Positions 35,002 to 43,168 of a DNA stretch of 64,000 bases are shown piece by piece. Position numbers and translations under genes: made by a program. Positions within the stretch are counted from its first letter, which is position 1. The number at the start of each line of letters is the position of its first letter. The notes beneath the pieces are model-generated. The model saw nothing but the letters and a program-made list of their open reading frames with translations. It ran no database searches and was not told the DNA's origin. The DNA comes from Chryseobacterium sp. VAUSW3 (GTDB lineage: Bacteria; Bacteroidota; Bacteroidia; Flavobacteriales; Weeksellaceae), in the NCBI RefSeq assembly GCF_002205795.1, contig NZ_NIUY01000003.1, positions 124,001 through 188,000 on the forward strand. The letters run 5' to 3'.

Positions 35002-35412
35002 ATGTTTTTCATGATGGGATTTTCAGCCTTTGCGCAAACTGCGTTCCGTGAAGGCGTAACCTTTAAAGGGAAGGCAGACGCAGACTGCGTTCCTAGAAAG
35101 CGAAATTATCATTATCCGGCCACCGAAGAAACAGTATCAATCGAAAATGGCAGCATTACAAAAATAGTGAATCCAGCCGCAGACCGTACGAAAGCCGCAA
35201 TGCAACAGACAAATGATGCGCATACCGCCACGACCTGTACCCGCTGTAATGGAAAAGAGGTTGCAGGATATTCAAGGGTAAGTATAACCAATTCATCAAA
35301 AAATTTCAGCGTAGACCGATACCTGAATGGCCACTACACCACGACCACAAGATATGGTGATATTCTATTCCCAAATATCTGCACAGAATGCGGTGGAAAA
35401 GGAGTAAAATAA
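35002..35412 (+). CDS. Unrecognised small exported protein with Cys-pair ends
   Basis: A 136-residue protein starting with a very short hydrophobic segment (MFFMMGFSAFAQ), which looks like the tail of a signal peptide; an in-frame stop 6 bp upstream of the ATG prevents a longer start. Two CxxC pairs, CTRCNGKE at about 74 and CTECGGKG near the end, resemble a DnaJ-type zinc-binding pair. The function is unknown. First in a run of five genes on the plus strand. Confidence 0.65.
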   Translation: MFFMMGFSAFAQTAFREGVTFKGKADADCVPRKRNYHYPATEETVSIENGSITKIVNPAADRTKAAMQQTNDAHTATTCTRCNGKEVAGYSRVSITNSSKNFSVDRYLNGHYTTTTRYGDILFPNICTECGGKGVK

Positions 35413-35436
35413 TATAAATAAACAAATAAACAAAGG

Positions 35437-36033
35437 ATGAAAACAATCACCAATTACCGAAAGCACATGCTCTGTTTTTTAATCTCAGCGATTACCTTCC
35501 TTACTGGAATGTTTTTTCCTACTGTCGTTACTGCCCAAAACCCCGCACCTGCAAACACGGCGACCGCACATTTACAGATGAATGTCAACGGTAAGTCCAT
35601 GCAGTTTGACCAGGGAAAAATTCAGGCGTTTACCATTAAAGAGGACGGTTCGGTCGGTATTCTTGCACAGACCACTTCAGATATTCTCACTGCCAATATT
35701 GTGGTATTGAATATAACCCCCGCTGACAGCAGCAAAACCATTACGAAAGGAGAATATAAAATTTTACCGGAAGATGTTGTATCAGATTTCATGGTCAGGG
35801 CAGAATATGGTGAAAATAAAAATTTTCTGTTCTGGTGGAGCGATGCCAGTAAGGTAAAAGGAGGCTCAGTTTCTATTGATGAAATTACCGCTTCAAGGAT
35901 CAAAGGCAGGTTCTCATTTACCGGTGTATTGCAGAAAGAGGATGGCAGCATGGACACTAAAAACCTGGTGAAAATATCCAATGGCGTTTTTGATCTTCCC
36001 TTGGAAGTTAAAAGTCGGTTGGATTCCAGATAA
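35437..36033 (+). CDS. Unrecognised secreted protein
   Basis: A 198-residue protein with a signal peptide (hydrophobic 11-30, cut near VVTAQ) and a beta-rich mature part: HLQMNVNGKSMQFDQGKIQAFTIKEDGS (in part) and TASRIKGRFSFTGVLQKEDGS. The pattern resembles small exported proteins that bind or mimic a carrier fold, but I do not recognise the family. 24 bp after the preceding gene. Confidence 0.65.
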   Translation: MKTITNYRKHMLCFLISAITFLTGMFFPTVVTAQNPAPANTATAHLQMNVNGKSMQFDQGKIQAFTIKEDGSVGILAQTTSDILTANIVVLNITPADSSKTITKGEYKILPEDVVSDFMVRAEYGENKNFLFWWSDASKVKGGSVSIDEITASRIKGRFSFTGVLQKEDGSMDTKNLVKISNGVFDLPLEVKSRLDSR

Positions 36034-36065
36034 CGAAACATAATTTCCTGGCAAATATTGTCAAG

Positions 36066-36305
36066 ATGAAAAAACTAAAACGCTGGCTTTACGCAATTGC
36101 CATCCTCATTTTTTCAACTTTACTGGTTGCATTTGCTTACGATATGGAACAAGGCACGCCCATCGCACTGTCGAGCACGCAGGCTGGCAGGCAGGAAATG
36201 CTGATGTGGGTGGCTGAGGTATTAGGATTTAAAGGCAGCATTGTAGTAGGGGTGCTGGCAACGGGTTTCGGTTTGTATTATGCCATTAGTCAACACTTCA
36301 GGTAG
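36066..36305 (+). CDS. Small two-span membrane protein
   Basis: A 79-residue protein with two hydrophobic segments, LYAIAILIFSTLLVAFAY and KGSIVVGVLATGFGLYYAI, separated by a polar loop with EQGTPIALSSTQAGRQEM. No family recognised. 32 bp after the preceding gene and probably in the same operon. Confidence 0.6.
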   Translation: MKKLKRWLYAIAILIFSTLLVAFAYDMEQGTPIALSSTQAGRQEMLMWVAEVLGFKGSIVVGVLATGFGLYYAISQHFR

Positions 36306-36349
36306 ATAGAGAAGAAACAGTGATATAACAGTGCAAAAATTAATCAATA

Positions 36350-36847
36350 TTGTTGAGTAACGCTATAAAATTTATTGGCATCATATTCATTATACTCGGC
36401 ATCATCTCCGGCCTGCTGGGCGTGCGCTCCTACCTGCGTGATGATGCTTATGCAAAAGCAAGTGTGGTGGTGAAATCATCGGTAAAGTGGGCGGAAGTAA
36501 TACCCAATCCCTGGAAAAGTACGGTGAGTATTAAATTGATGCTGAGCTACATGCGGGACGGCGTACCGGACAGTTTAGAACACAATTATTCCCTGTTTTA
36601 TTCCCAGCACGAACCGTTGCCGACTGTAGAACAATTAAAAGCAGCAACGCCGTATATTCGATACGTGCCAAAAGAAAAAAGAAGTAAAAACATCCCGGAT
36701 TGGGTGATGGTGGGCAGCAAGGATCAGCATGATGGGGTATATGGTTACACAGGGTTTACTTGGATGTTCCGGTTTTTGCTGTCGGGAACAGCCCTGATGA
36801 TTTACAGCAAAGTCAGGAAGCAGAACAGGGGGCCTTTCCAATTATGA
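36350..36847 (+). CDS. DUF3592-like membrane protein
   Basis: A 165-residue protein with a membrane helix at each end (IKFIGIIFIILGIISGLLG; WMFRFLLSGTALMIYS) and between them a soluble part with an SVVVKSSVKWAEV strand, IKLMLSYMRDGV and FYSQHEPLPTVEQL, a layout seen in DUF3592 proteins. Function unknown. The only start is TTG (36350). The gene sits 44 bp after the previous one. Confidence 0.6.
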   Translation: MLSNAIKFIGIIFIILGIISGLLGVRSYLRDDAYAKASVVVKSSVKWAEVIPNPWKSTVSIKLMLSYMRDGVPDSLEHNYSLFYSQHEPLPTVEQLKAATPYIRYVPKEKRSKNIPDWVMVGSKDQHDGVYGYTGFTWMFRFLLSGTALMIYSKVRKQNRGPFQL

Positions 36848-36872
36848 AAAATACATCATCAACATCATTTTC

Positions 36873-37736
36873 ATGAATACATTTCTAAAAACTGCTAAGC
36901 GTCACCTGGCAATAGTGGTGGATTTCCGGAATTATTATAAAAAACCAAACAGTTCCGGACTGCTGCTGCTGTTATTGCTTTTTGCGAACAGCCTGTATGC
37001 CATATCACCGGGGAATTATCCAGCATCCACTACCCCTGCTGAAATACTCAATGATTTGCTGGACGGTGAATACCAGGCCACTCAAAAGGCAGTAAAATGG
37101 TTGGCCACGCCCGGCGATGTACATGAATTTAACGGGCAGCTTGGGGAGAACAGCGTTTTATATTCTTTTATTGACACCACAATGACCGTCAAGCGTGGAA
37201 ATGAGAATGTATATTATACAGTTTTCCGAACATCGCCAATGGTTTCCAATGAAGATGGAGAATTTGTGAATGCCAACAGCTGCCACATGTGCGGAGTTAG
37301 TCTTGGATATTTTTCTTACACCATAGAGAATGACAGCATTTATATTCAGAAGTTCAAACGCAATTTTGCGACACACGGCTCCTTTGGCGAAAAGTCATAT
37401 ACCTTATCAATGATCAACTTAGGCGACGGCTACGAGCTTTTAAAGGTGGATGATCCGTACGAAGGAATGGGAATCAATTCGGTGGGCACCAAATTCTACC
37501 GGGAAGGTGAACTGATGCTGAGCCTGATTACCGAAGAAAACAACCGGGGCAACCGAAACAGGAACCACAAAGGGTACTATGAATTTAATACCGACTTTGC
37601 TTATAGCAATAAGGCGCACAGCATCACTGTAAAACAGACCGGGTATACGATAGATGAAGAGTCGGGAAAAAGAAAGAACATCAGTAAAATCAGAAAAATT
37701 AAGGTGGGAGATGACAGTCTTCAGTTCCAGCAGTGA
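36873..37736 (+). CDS. Unrecognised membrane-anchored or exported protein
   Basis: A 287-residue protein. A long charged N-terminal segment (about 28 residues) precedes a single hydrophobic stretch (GLLLLLLLFANSLYAISPG) that could be a signal peptide or an anchor. The remainder is beta-rich (LGENSVLYSFIDTTMTVKRG; YYTVFRTSPMVS) with a CHMC pair near residue 133. No family recognised. The gene follows the previous one by 25 bp and closes this cluster of five. Confidence 0.55.
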   Translation: MNTFLKTAKRHLAIVVDFRNYYKKPNSSGLLLLLLLFANSLYAISPGNYPASTTPAEILNDLLDGEYQATQKAVKWLATPGDVHEFNGQLGENSVLYSFIDTTMTVKRGNENVYYTVFRTSPMVSNEDGEFVNANSCHMCGVSLGYFSYTIENDSIYIQKFKRNFATHGSFGEKSYTLSMINLGDGYELLKVDDPYEGMGINSVGTKFYREGELMLSLITEENNRGNRNRNHKGYYEFNTDFAYSNKAHSITVKQTGYTIDEESGKRKNISKIRKIKVGDDSLQFQQ

Positions 37737-37828
37737 TTGACGGATACAGCACTTATTTCAGCTTCAAACCGCAGACACGAGGAAAAAATAGCACGAAGCG
37801 CATAATCTTTAAAGCATTCTGTTTTAAT

Positions 37829-37876
37829 ATACGCTCAAAAGCGTATTTTTACCTTACACCAGTTTGTACATCTTTG
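37829..37876 (+). promoter_or_regulatory. NarL-type 7-2-7 operator and promoter, copy B
   Basis: ATACGCTCAAAAGCGTAT (37829-37846) has perfect ATACGCT / AGCGTAT half-sites with a 4-bp centre. Exactly 22 bp later comes CATCTTTG (37869-37876). The spacing, and seven bases on each side of the centre, equal copy A at 34808. It controls the TPR kinase gene. Confidence 0.6.
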
Positions 37877-37888
37877 TCCTGAATCATC

Positions 37889-37984
37889 ATGCCGGAAAAA
37901 GAAGGCCGGAAAGAACCACTGAAATATGAAAACAGCTCTCCCCACGTCCTGTTCAACTCACCGAAAACCCTCTGGGTGCCGTAG
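37889..37984 (+). CDS. Possible 31-residue leader peptide
   Basis: An ATG 12 bp after the -7 box opens a 31-codon frame (MPEKEGRKEPLKYEN... ending PKTLWVP). It overlaps the annotated start of the kinase gene in another frame and ends 10 bp before a TTG at 37995 that would give the kinase a normal signal peptide. It matches, in length and position, the small frame at 34874. Support is from layout only. Confidence 0.25.
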   Translation: MPEKEGRKEPLKYENSSPHVLFNSPKTLWVP

Positions 37985-39941
37985 ATTATATGAATTGCGG
38001 CTGACCAAAGTCGTTGGCTTCCGTGCGTTATTATTCGTGTTTTTATTTGCGTTCCCTGTTCTACAGGCACAGAATCTTTCTGAGGTCATCAGCAACCTAA
38101 AATCGGAACTCACCAAAAATCCAGACGATAAGAAACGCGCATCGGTGTATGCCGATCTCACCTGGTATTACGCCAGTGTTTCTGTGGATTCTGCGCTCAG
38201 CTACGGTAAAAAAGCCATTGCAGCCACCGAAAAACTTCAGGATTCCGTATTACTTGCCCAGGTTCACAGCGATCTGGGAGCGGTTCATTTCCGGAATAAT
38301 GATTTTAAGAAATCCGAACAGCATTATCTGAAATCCTATCAGATCCGGAAAAAGCATAAGAATGCTGCGGGGATTGCCAAACTTAATAATAACCTTGCTT
38401 CCGTGTACCAAAGCAGCTTTCAGTACACCAAAGCGATGAAAATGTATCTGGAAGCCCTTAAATATTTTGAAGCAAAGGGTGATGCCAGAAATGCGAACAT
38501 TACAAAGGCGAATATCGGGCTTCTGTTTGTGGATCTGAAAGACAATCCTAATGCGGTGAAATATATCGGTGAAGCCGTAAAATATTTTGAGTCTCAGGAA
38601 AGAAGCGTGGAAATCGAGAACAAACTCTGCGAAAATTACCTGAACCTTGGAAAAGCATTCCAGATGCAGAAAAAATATACGGAGGCAGAACTGCAGTATC
38701 AGAAAAGTTCGGAGATCTGTAATAAAGTCGGCAACAAACAGGGTTTTTCGTTCGCCAACAGAAACCTGGGCAACCTGTATACCCTTCAGCGAAAAGATTC
38801 CCTGGCCGCCGTAAACCTGCAGGTGTCTCAGGAAGTTCGTGAAGAATTCAATTCCAAAATCGATCAGGAAAGCAACAGTATCGACGTCGCGCAGCATCTC
38901 ATTGTACAGGGAAAATATCCGGAGGGAAAGCGCATGCTTTTAAAAATCCTGCCGCTATTCGAAAAAGAAAATTCAAAGGAAAACCAGCTTTCCACCTACA
39001 AACTGCTTACGAATGTGTATCATCACCTGGCAAAGCCGGACAGCGCAGAGTATTATTTTGAGAAATACATCGCGCTCGATAATGAGCTCGTAAATGTGGG
39101 AGTAAGCAGCAGCACGGCTGAACTTGAAAAGAAATACCAGACCCTGAAGAAAGACAGTGAAATCCTTCAGCAGAAATCCAAAATCCTGAAAAGAAACGTG
39201 GCCCTGCTCTCGCTGGTAGGCGTACTGCTGCTGGGCGCAGTGTTCTACCGCAACCGCCAGCACCGCCAGAAAGCCGAACTTCAGAAAGCCATTCTGCACC
39301 AGCAGGATCTGGCCACCCGGGCGGTCATTACCGCGGAAGACAATGAGCGCAAAAGAATGGCCAGCCACCTTCACGACGGTGTTGGGCAGCTTTTAACGGC
39401 GGCCAACATGAATGTGAGCGTGCTGAATGACTATAAAAATGATCCGGAGAATTTTAATACGATCATTCACAGGACTTCGGGTATCCTGGCAGACGCCATC
39501 AACGATGTCCGTACCCTTTCTCATCAGATGATGCCTAACATGCTCATTAAAAATTCGCTTACCAATGCCTTAAGGTATCTCATTGAGAAAATCTCATCGC
39601 CCAAACTTACCGTGAACCTTCAGATTGAGGGGCTCAACAACGATCTTGACCAGAATATCCAGGTTACGCTCTACCGCATCATTCAGGAATGCATCAACAA
39701 TACCATTAAACATTCCGGTGCTGATAAAATTGACATCTCCGTCATCCAGACCGATCAAAGAATCACCACAGAAATTGCAGACAACGGCAAAGGCTTTGAC
39801 CCTGCGAAAGTGATGGACAAGAGAGACGGCCTCGGACTTCAGAATATGAACGCACGCATTGAACTGCTGAAAGGGCAGGTGCGTATAGACAGTGCGGCGG
39901 GCGAGGGCACCCGAATATTCATCCAGATTCCAACCGTTTAA
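37926..39941 (+). CDS. TPR-containing sensor histidine kinase
   Basis: A 671-residue sensor kinase: signal peptide region, TPR repeats (about 50-400: QVHSDLGAVHFRNNDFKKSE, AKLNNNLASVYQSSFQYTKAM and others), one membrane helix (about 420-440, VALLSLVGVLLLGAVFY), a coiled linker, HisKA_3 dimerisation segment with His483 (MASHLHDGVGQLLTAA) and an ATPase domain (IKHSGADKIDIS, IADNGKGFDPAK, GLGLQNMNARI). TPRs in the periplasm should sense a partner or ligand. The ATG at 37926 gives an unusually long charged start; a TTG at 37995 (MRLTKVVGF) gives a normal signal peptide. The response regulator follows 12 bp later. Confidence 0.9.
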   Translation: MKTALPTSCSTHRKPSGCRRLYELRLTKVVGFRALLFVFLFAFPVLQAQNLSEVISNLKSELTKNPDDKKRASVYADLTWYYASVSVDSALSYGKKAIAATEKLQDSVLLAQVHSDLGAVHFRNNDFKKSEQHYLKSYQIRKKHKNAAGIAKLNNNLASVYQSSFQYTKAMKMYLEALKYFEAKGDARNANITKANIGLLFVDLKDNPNAVKYIGEAVKYFESQERSVEIENKLCENYLNLGKAFQMQKKYTEAELQYQKSSEICNKVGNKQGFSFANRNLGNLYTLQRKDSLAAVNLQVSQEVREEFNSKIDQESNSIDVAQHLIVQGKYPEGKRMLLKILPLFEKENSKENQLSTYKLLTNVYHHLAKPDSAEYYFEKYIALDNELVNVGVSSSTAELEKKYQTLKKDSEILQQKSKILKRNVALLSLVGVLLLGAVFYRNRQHRQKAELQKAILHQQDLATRAVITAEDNERKRMASHLHDGVGQLLTAANMNVSVLNDYKNDPENFNTIIHRTSGILADAINDVRTLSHQMMPNMLIKNSLTNALRYLIEKISSPKLTVNLQIEGLNNDLDQNIQVTLYRIIQECINNTIKHSGADKIDISVIQTDQRITTEIADNGKGFDPAKVMDKRDGLGLQNMNARIELLKGQVRIDSAAGEGTRIFIQIPTV

Positions 39942-39953
39942 AGGAGAGGCGTT

Positions 39954-40592
39954 ATGAAAGTCGTTATTATTGATGACCATCAGATCATTATCGACGGGAT
40001 TGAAATGCTTCTCGGTCTGGAGAAAAATATCTCAATCCTGAAAACCTATACCGATGCCTTTGATTTTCTTCACGAACTGAGGGCAGAGGAAATACATCCC
40101 GATCTCATCCTGATGGATTTAATGATGCCCACGATCAACGGATTTGAATGTGCCAAAATCCTTAAGCGGGATTTCCCGGCTATCAAAATCATTATCCTCT
40201 CGATGAACTGCGACCCGAAGACGGTTTATGAACTGACAGAAAAAGTAAAGATTGACGGTTATCTTTCTAAAAAAGTAAGCCGCCAGGATCTGGTGAAAGC
40301 GCTGGAGGATGTACATTTAGGATATATGCACCTCAGCACCGAGGCAGAGACTGCGCTGAAGCAGTTTAAGAGCAAAGTCATCGTTTATCCGGAAATAAAA
40401 CTCACGCTGCGCGAAAAGCAGATCGTGAAACTGATGATCGACGGGTGTACCAATAAGGAGATTTCCACCGCTCTTTTCATCAGCGAAAGCACGGTAGAAA
40501 CCCACCGCAAAAACATCTACCGAAAAACGGAAACCCATTCCGTTCCCAAGCTCATACAGGCCGTAGCTGATCTCGACCTGCTGGCCGACTGA
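39954..40592 (+). CDS. NarL/LuxR-type response regulator
   Basis: A 212-residue regulator with receiver acidic pair Asp7-Asp8, phosphorylation site Asp55 (LILMDLMMPT) and a LuxR helix-turn-helix (LTLREKQIVKLMIDGCTNKEISTALFISESTV). Partner of the TPR kinase directly upstream. Together with the regulator at 34135 this is the second NarL-type protein in the region; either could bind the 7-2-7 palindromes, and copy B in front of its own kinase suggests autoregulation. Confidence 0.92.
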   Translation: MKVVIIDDHQIIIDGIEMLLGLEKNISILKTYTDAFDFLHELRAEEIHPDLILMDLMMPTINGFECAKILKRDFPAIKIIILSMNCDPKTVYELTEKVKIDGYLSKKVSRQDLVKALEDVHLGYMHLSTEAETALKQFKSKVIVYPEIKLTLREKQIVKLMIDGCTNKEISTALFISESTVETHRKNIYRKTETHSVPKLIQAVADLDLLAD

Positions 40593-40623
40593 GCTTAAAA
40601 AATTCTCACTTACCGTCCTCAAA

Positions 40624-40670
40624 ATACCCACTGCCGGGTAGATCGCCGTGTGGCTTTTGCTCTACCTTTA
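40624..40670 (+). promoter_or_regulatory. Weaker 7-2-7-like site and promoter, copy C
   Basis: ATACCCACTGCCGGGTAG (40624-40641) keeps the ATAC / GTA ends of copies A and B around a TACCC / GGGTA inverted repeat. TACCTTTA (40663-40670) follows after 21 bp, and a TAnnTTT box is preserved. The match is weaker than for A and B, so the assignment is tentative. Confidence 0.35.
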
Positions 40671-40688
40671 CTGCAACAAAAAACCCAA

Positions 40689-42575
40689 ATGATGAAAAAA
40701 AAATCTCTTCTGTTTGCATCGTTTGTTCTGGCAGGTTCGTTTGCGACTGCGCAACAAACGACTTTCAATGTTCTTGAAAAAGATTACGAAATTTCCCGCA
40801 AAGCCAAGAAAGGCTATCTGGGTGGTGTAGAAGCCAAGGAAAACGGCGGTTTCGAGATGGTGTACTTTCTGCCCTCGAGCCGTAGAAAAGTGAAGGTGGA
40901 AGCCTATACGTTCGACAAAGATGCCAACCTTACCAACACCATGAAAGACGAATGGGACGTAGAGAAAGTAAAGAAAAAATGGAAATTCTTCAACTTTAAA
41001 GGCGATGAATATACCACGACGGCAGCTTCTGTAAGCACCAACCTCACAGGAAAAATGATGTTCAAAAAGCGTGAAATCAAGGCGAAATACAACTGGCTTG
41101 CCGGGGATTACGTGAAGAGAGTGAAGCTGCTCGACCGCCAGAAACTCACCAGTGAAAACGGTGAAGAGTACCTTTTTAGCGGCGCGTACGAGGTAGAACG
41201 GGACAGCACGATTTACGCCCTGGCTTATCCTTATACCAAAGGTGCGGCCATGCAGAGCCTGGACCTGGTGAAGATTTCGAATACGGGTGAGTCCAGAAAA
41301 ATAGCGTCTGTTGCCACGCCAAGCCCTGTAAAACCTATATTCTCCAAACCGCTGCTCGATGAAAACAGCCGCGATGTTTCGAACGATGATTTCCCACGGG
41401 ACTGGATCGTGGTTCTGGCACCTACCAAAATCTACGGCAAAGGCAGCGCAGGAAATCCAAATCAGCTGACTTATCTCCGGATTTCTCCGGAAGGAAATGT
41501 TAAAGAGCAGTTCAATTTCACGGCGCCTTCTGCGGGATACCGCATCCTCAATGCTTATGCAAAAGGAAATGAGGTGATTTTGTACGGTATGGGCATTAAA
41601 AAAGAGGGCAAGTATGCCGATGAAATCTTAGGAGCCACTGTATCTCCATCCAGTATGGATGATAATGAGCAGGCGGCGGCCAAGTCCACCGGCGGTATGC
41701 TGGGCGGCCTCGGGAAAATGGCCAACATGGTTTCCGGAAAAGACGATATGGCACCGTCTCAACAGTCGCTGGACAATGCCTTGGATGAAAAAAAATATGA
41801 TGACTTCATTATCGCCAAGATTTCCGGGCAGCAGCTGTCGGTGATCAGAGCCACGCCAATGGCAGAACTGAACAGCAAAGCTGTAGCCGGACCCGATATG
41901 AAGAAAGCCCTGGAGTTTGACGGTAAGAAATTTGTGACCAACAACTTCCAGATTCTTAAAGATGGCTCCATGATGCTGAGTGTTCAGGATTACAAGCCCG
42001 AAGGAAAAGGAATCGGGTTGCCGGGCGGTAAAATGCTGGGCGCACTGGCCGGAGTTTCCACCAGCAGAAGCGGCGACAGCTACGACCGGATTTACAAAGG
42101 AATGTATCTGCTTCACTTTTCACCGGAGGGCAATCTTGTAAGAAATTATACGGTGCAGCTGGATCAGAAAAACAAAAAAGGATTCTTTAACAATTCACCC
42201 ATGACGGCAGATAATTTTCCTGCCATCGGTTATCTGATCGAAAGTAAGGACGGCAAGTCAGTAAACTGGGTGATGGAAATTGTAAAAGCCATTGATGTGG
42301 ATACGGATGTAAGCACCTTCAGTAATTTCTTTTCAGGAACTTCCACAACTACGACAACCAAATCCTATTCTCCTTTCTACAGCATTGAATATGGCAAGCT
42401 CGACCTGGCTACCGGCAAATCTTCGGAATTCAGAACGCTGGGCGACCTAGAGAAGAAGAAATACTACCTGTACCCTAAGCATAACCGATTGCAGATTGGT
42501 GATTACACGTACTTCTTCAGCGAAACCCCGAACGGCGACCGCCTGCTCGTTTCGAGAATGGACGTTAAACAGTAA
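40689..42575 (+). CDS. Unrecognised secreted protein, about 628 residues
   Basis: A large exported protein with a signal peptide (MMKKKSLLFASFVLAGSFATAQ) and no domain that I recognise. The mature part is rich in beta strands, with a glycine- and methionine-rich insert (GGMLGGLGKMANMVSGKDDM, about 360) and GGKMLGALAGVSTSRSGDSY (about 470). No sorting domain is seen at the C-terminus, so it stays in the periplasm or outer membrane. The start at 40689 is chosen because it gives the signal peptide. It is preceded by a possible response-regulator site. Confidence 0.65.
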   Translation: MMKKKSLLFASFVLAGSFATAQQTTFNVLEKDYEISRKAKKGYLGGVEAKENGGFEMVYFLPSSRRKVKVEAYTFDKDANLTNTMKDEWDVEKVKKKWKFFNFKGDEYTTTAASVSTNLTGKMMFKKREIKAKYNWLAGDYVKRVKLLDRQKLTSENGEEYLFSGAYEVERDSTIYALAYPYTKGAAMQSLDLVKISNTGESRKIASVATPSPVKPIFSKPLLDENSRDVSNDDFPRDWIVVLAPTKIYGKGSAGNPNQLTYLRISPEGNVKEQFNFTAPSAGYRILNAYAKGNEVILYGMGIKKEGKYADEILGATVSPSSMDDNEQAAAKSTGGMLGGLGKMANMVSGKDDMAPSQQSLDNALDEKKYDDFIIAKISGQQLSVIRATPMAELNSKAVAGPDMKKALEFDGKKFVTNNFQILKDGSMMLSVQDYKPEGKGIGLPGGKMLGALAGVSTSRSGDSYDRIYKGMYLLHFSPEGNLVRNYTVQLDQKNKKGFFNNSPMTADNFPAIGYLIESKDGKSVNWVMEIVKAIDVDTDVSTFSNFFSGTSTTTTTKSYSPFYSIEYGKLDLATGKSSEFRTLGDLEKKKYYLYPKHNRLQIGDYTYFFSETPNGDRLLVSRMDVKQ

Positions 42576-42651
42576 AACCGGGAAGGTCATTTAGTTTTGA
42601 AGCTGTGAACCGGTATCTTGTGTCAGTGAAATCATTTTAAAAATTCCTCTT

Positions 42652-43098
42652 ATGAAAAAGTTACATTACGTGTTTTTCTCCCTGTTTTTAGTCACCTTAC
42701 TGATGACGGGATGCGAAAGAGACAGTGAGCCGGAAAGCACCACACCGCCTGCCTCCGCAGGATTTAGCTGGCGTGAGAACTCCACCACGGCACCTCTGAA
42801 AACCGCAGGATCTTCGGAAGTGCGTACGCAGTACAAATCTATTTTTGCCTTTACGGGTGCCACGGCAACTTCGGGAACGGTGTTTGAGTTCAACCTTTCC
42901 GGACTTTCCCCTGCGACCTATCCCGTGAATGCCACCAATGCGTTTTATTTTAACGGAAATACAGCCACTCCCGCAACCGGCGAAGTGGTCATCACCGCCA
43001 ATGCAAACGGCAAAGCTTCCGGCACCTTTAACGCGACCTGGACGAGCGGAACCGTTACCTCAGTGTACGGCACCTTTACCGATATTCCGGTGAAATAA
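42652..43098 (+). CDS. Small lipoprotein, function unknown
   Basis: A 148-residue protein with an SPII signal (lipobox LLMTGC, Cys21). The mature part is Thr/Ala-rich and beta-rich (VFEFNLSGLSPATYPVNATNAFYFNGNTATPATGEVVI, read in part). No family recognised. It sits 76 bp after the previous gene, and the ELWxxDGT-repeat gene follows after a terminator-like hairpin. Confidence 0.65.
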   Translation: MKKLHYVFFSLFLVTLLMTGCERDSEPESTTPPASAGFSWRENSTTAPLKTAGSSEVRTQYKSIFAFTGATATSGTVFEFNLSGLSPATYPVNATNAFYFNGNTATPATGEVVITANANGKASGTFNATWTSGTVTSVYGTFTDIPVK

Positions 43099-43115
43099 AT
43101 TTTGATGTATTCCTA

Positions 43116-43150
43116 CCCGGGCGGACCCTGAAATCCGCTGGGTTTTTTAC
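43116..43150 (+). terminator. Probable intrinsic terminator
   Basis: GCGGA / TCCGC with further CCC / GGG pairing around an 8-nt loop, followed by six T. The stem has unpaired bases, so it is weaker than the others. Confidence 0.5.
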
Positions 43151-43168
43151 CTTTTAAAATATTCAGAC

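Noticed and set aside
38250-38897. 215-codon minus-strand frame opposite the TPR kinase
   Set aside because: A shadow produced by the regular TPR codon pattern; the plus strand has real motifs.
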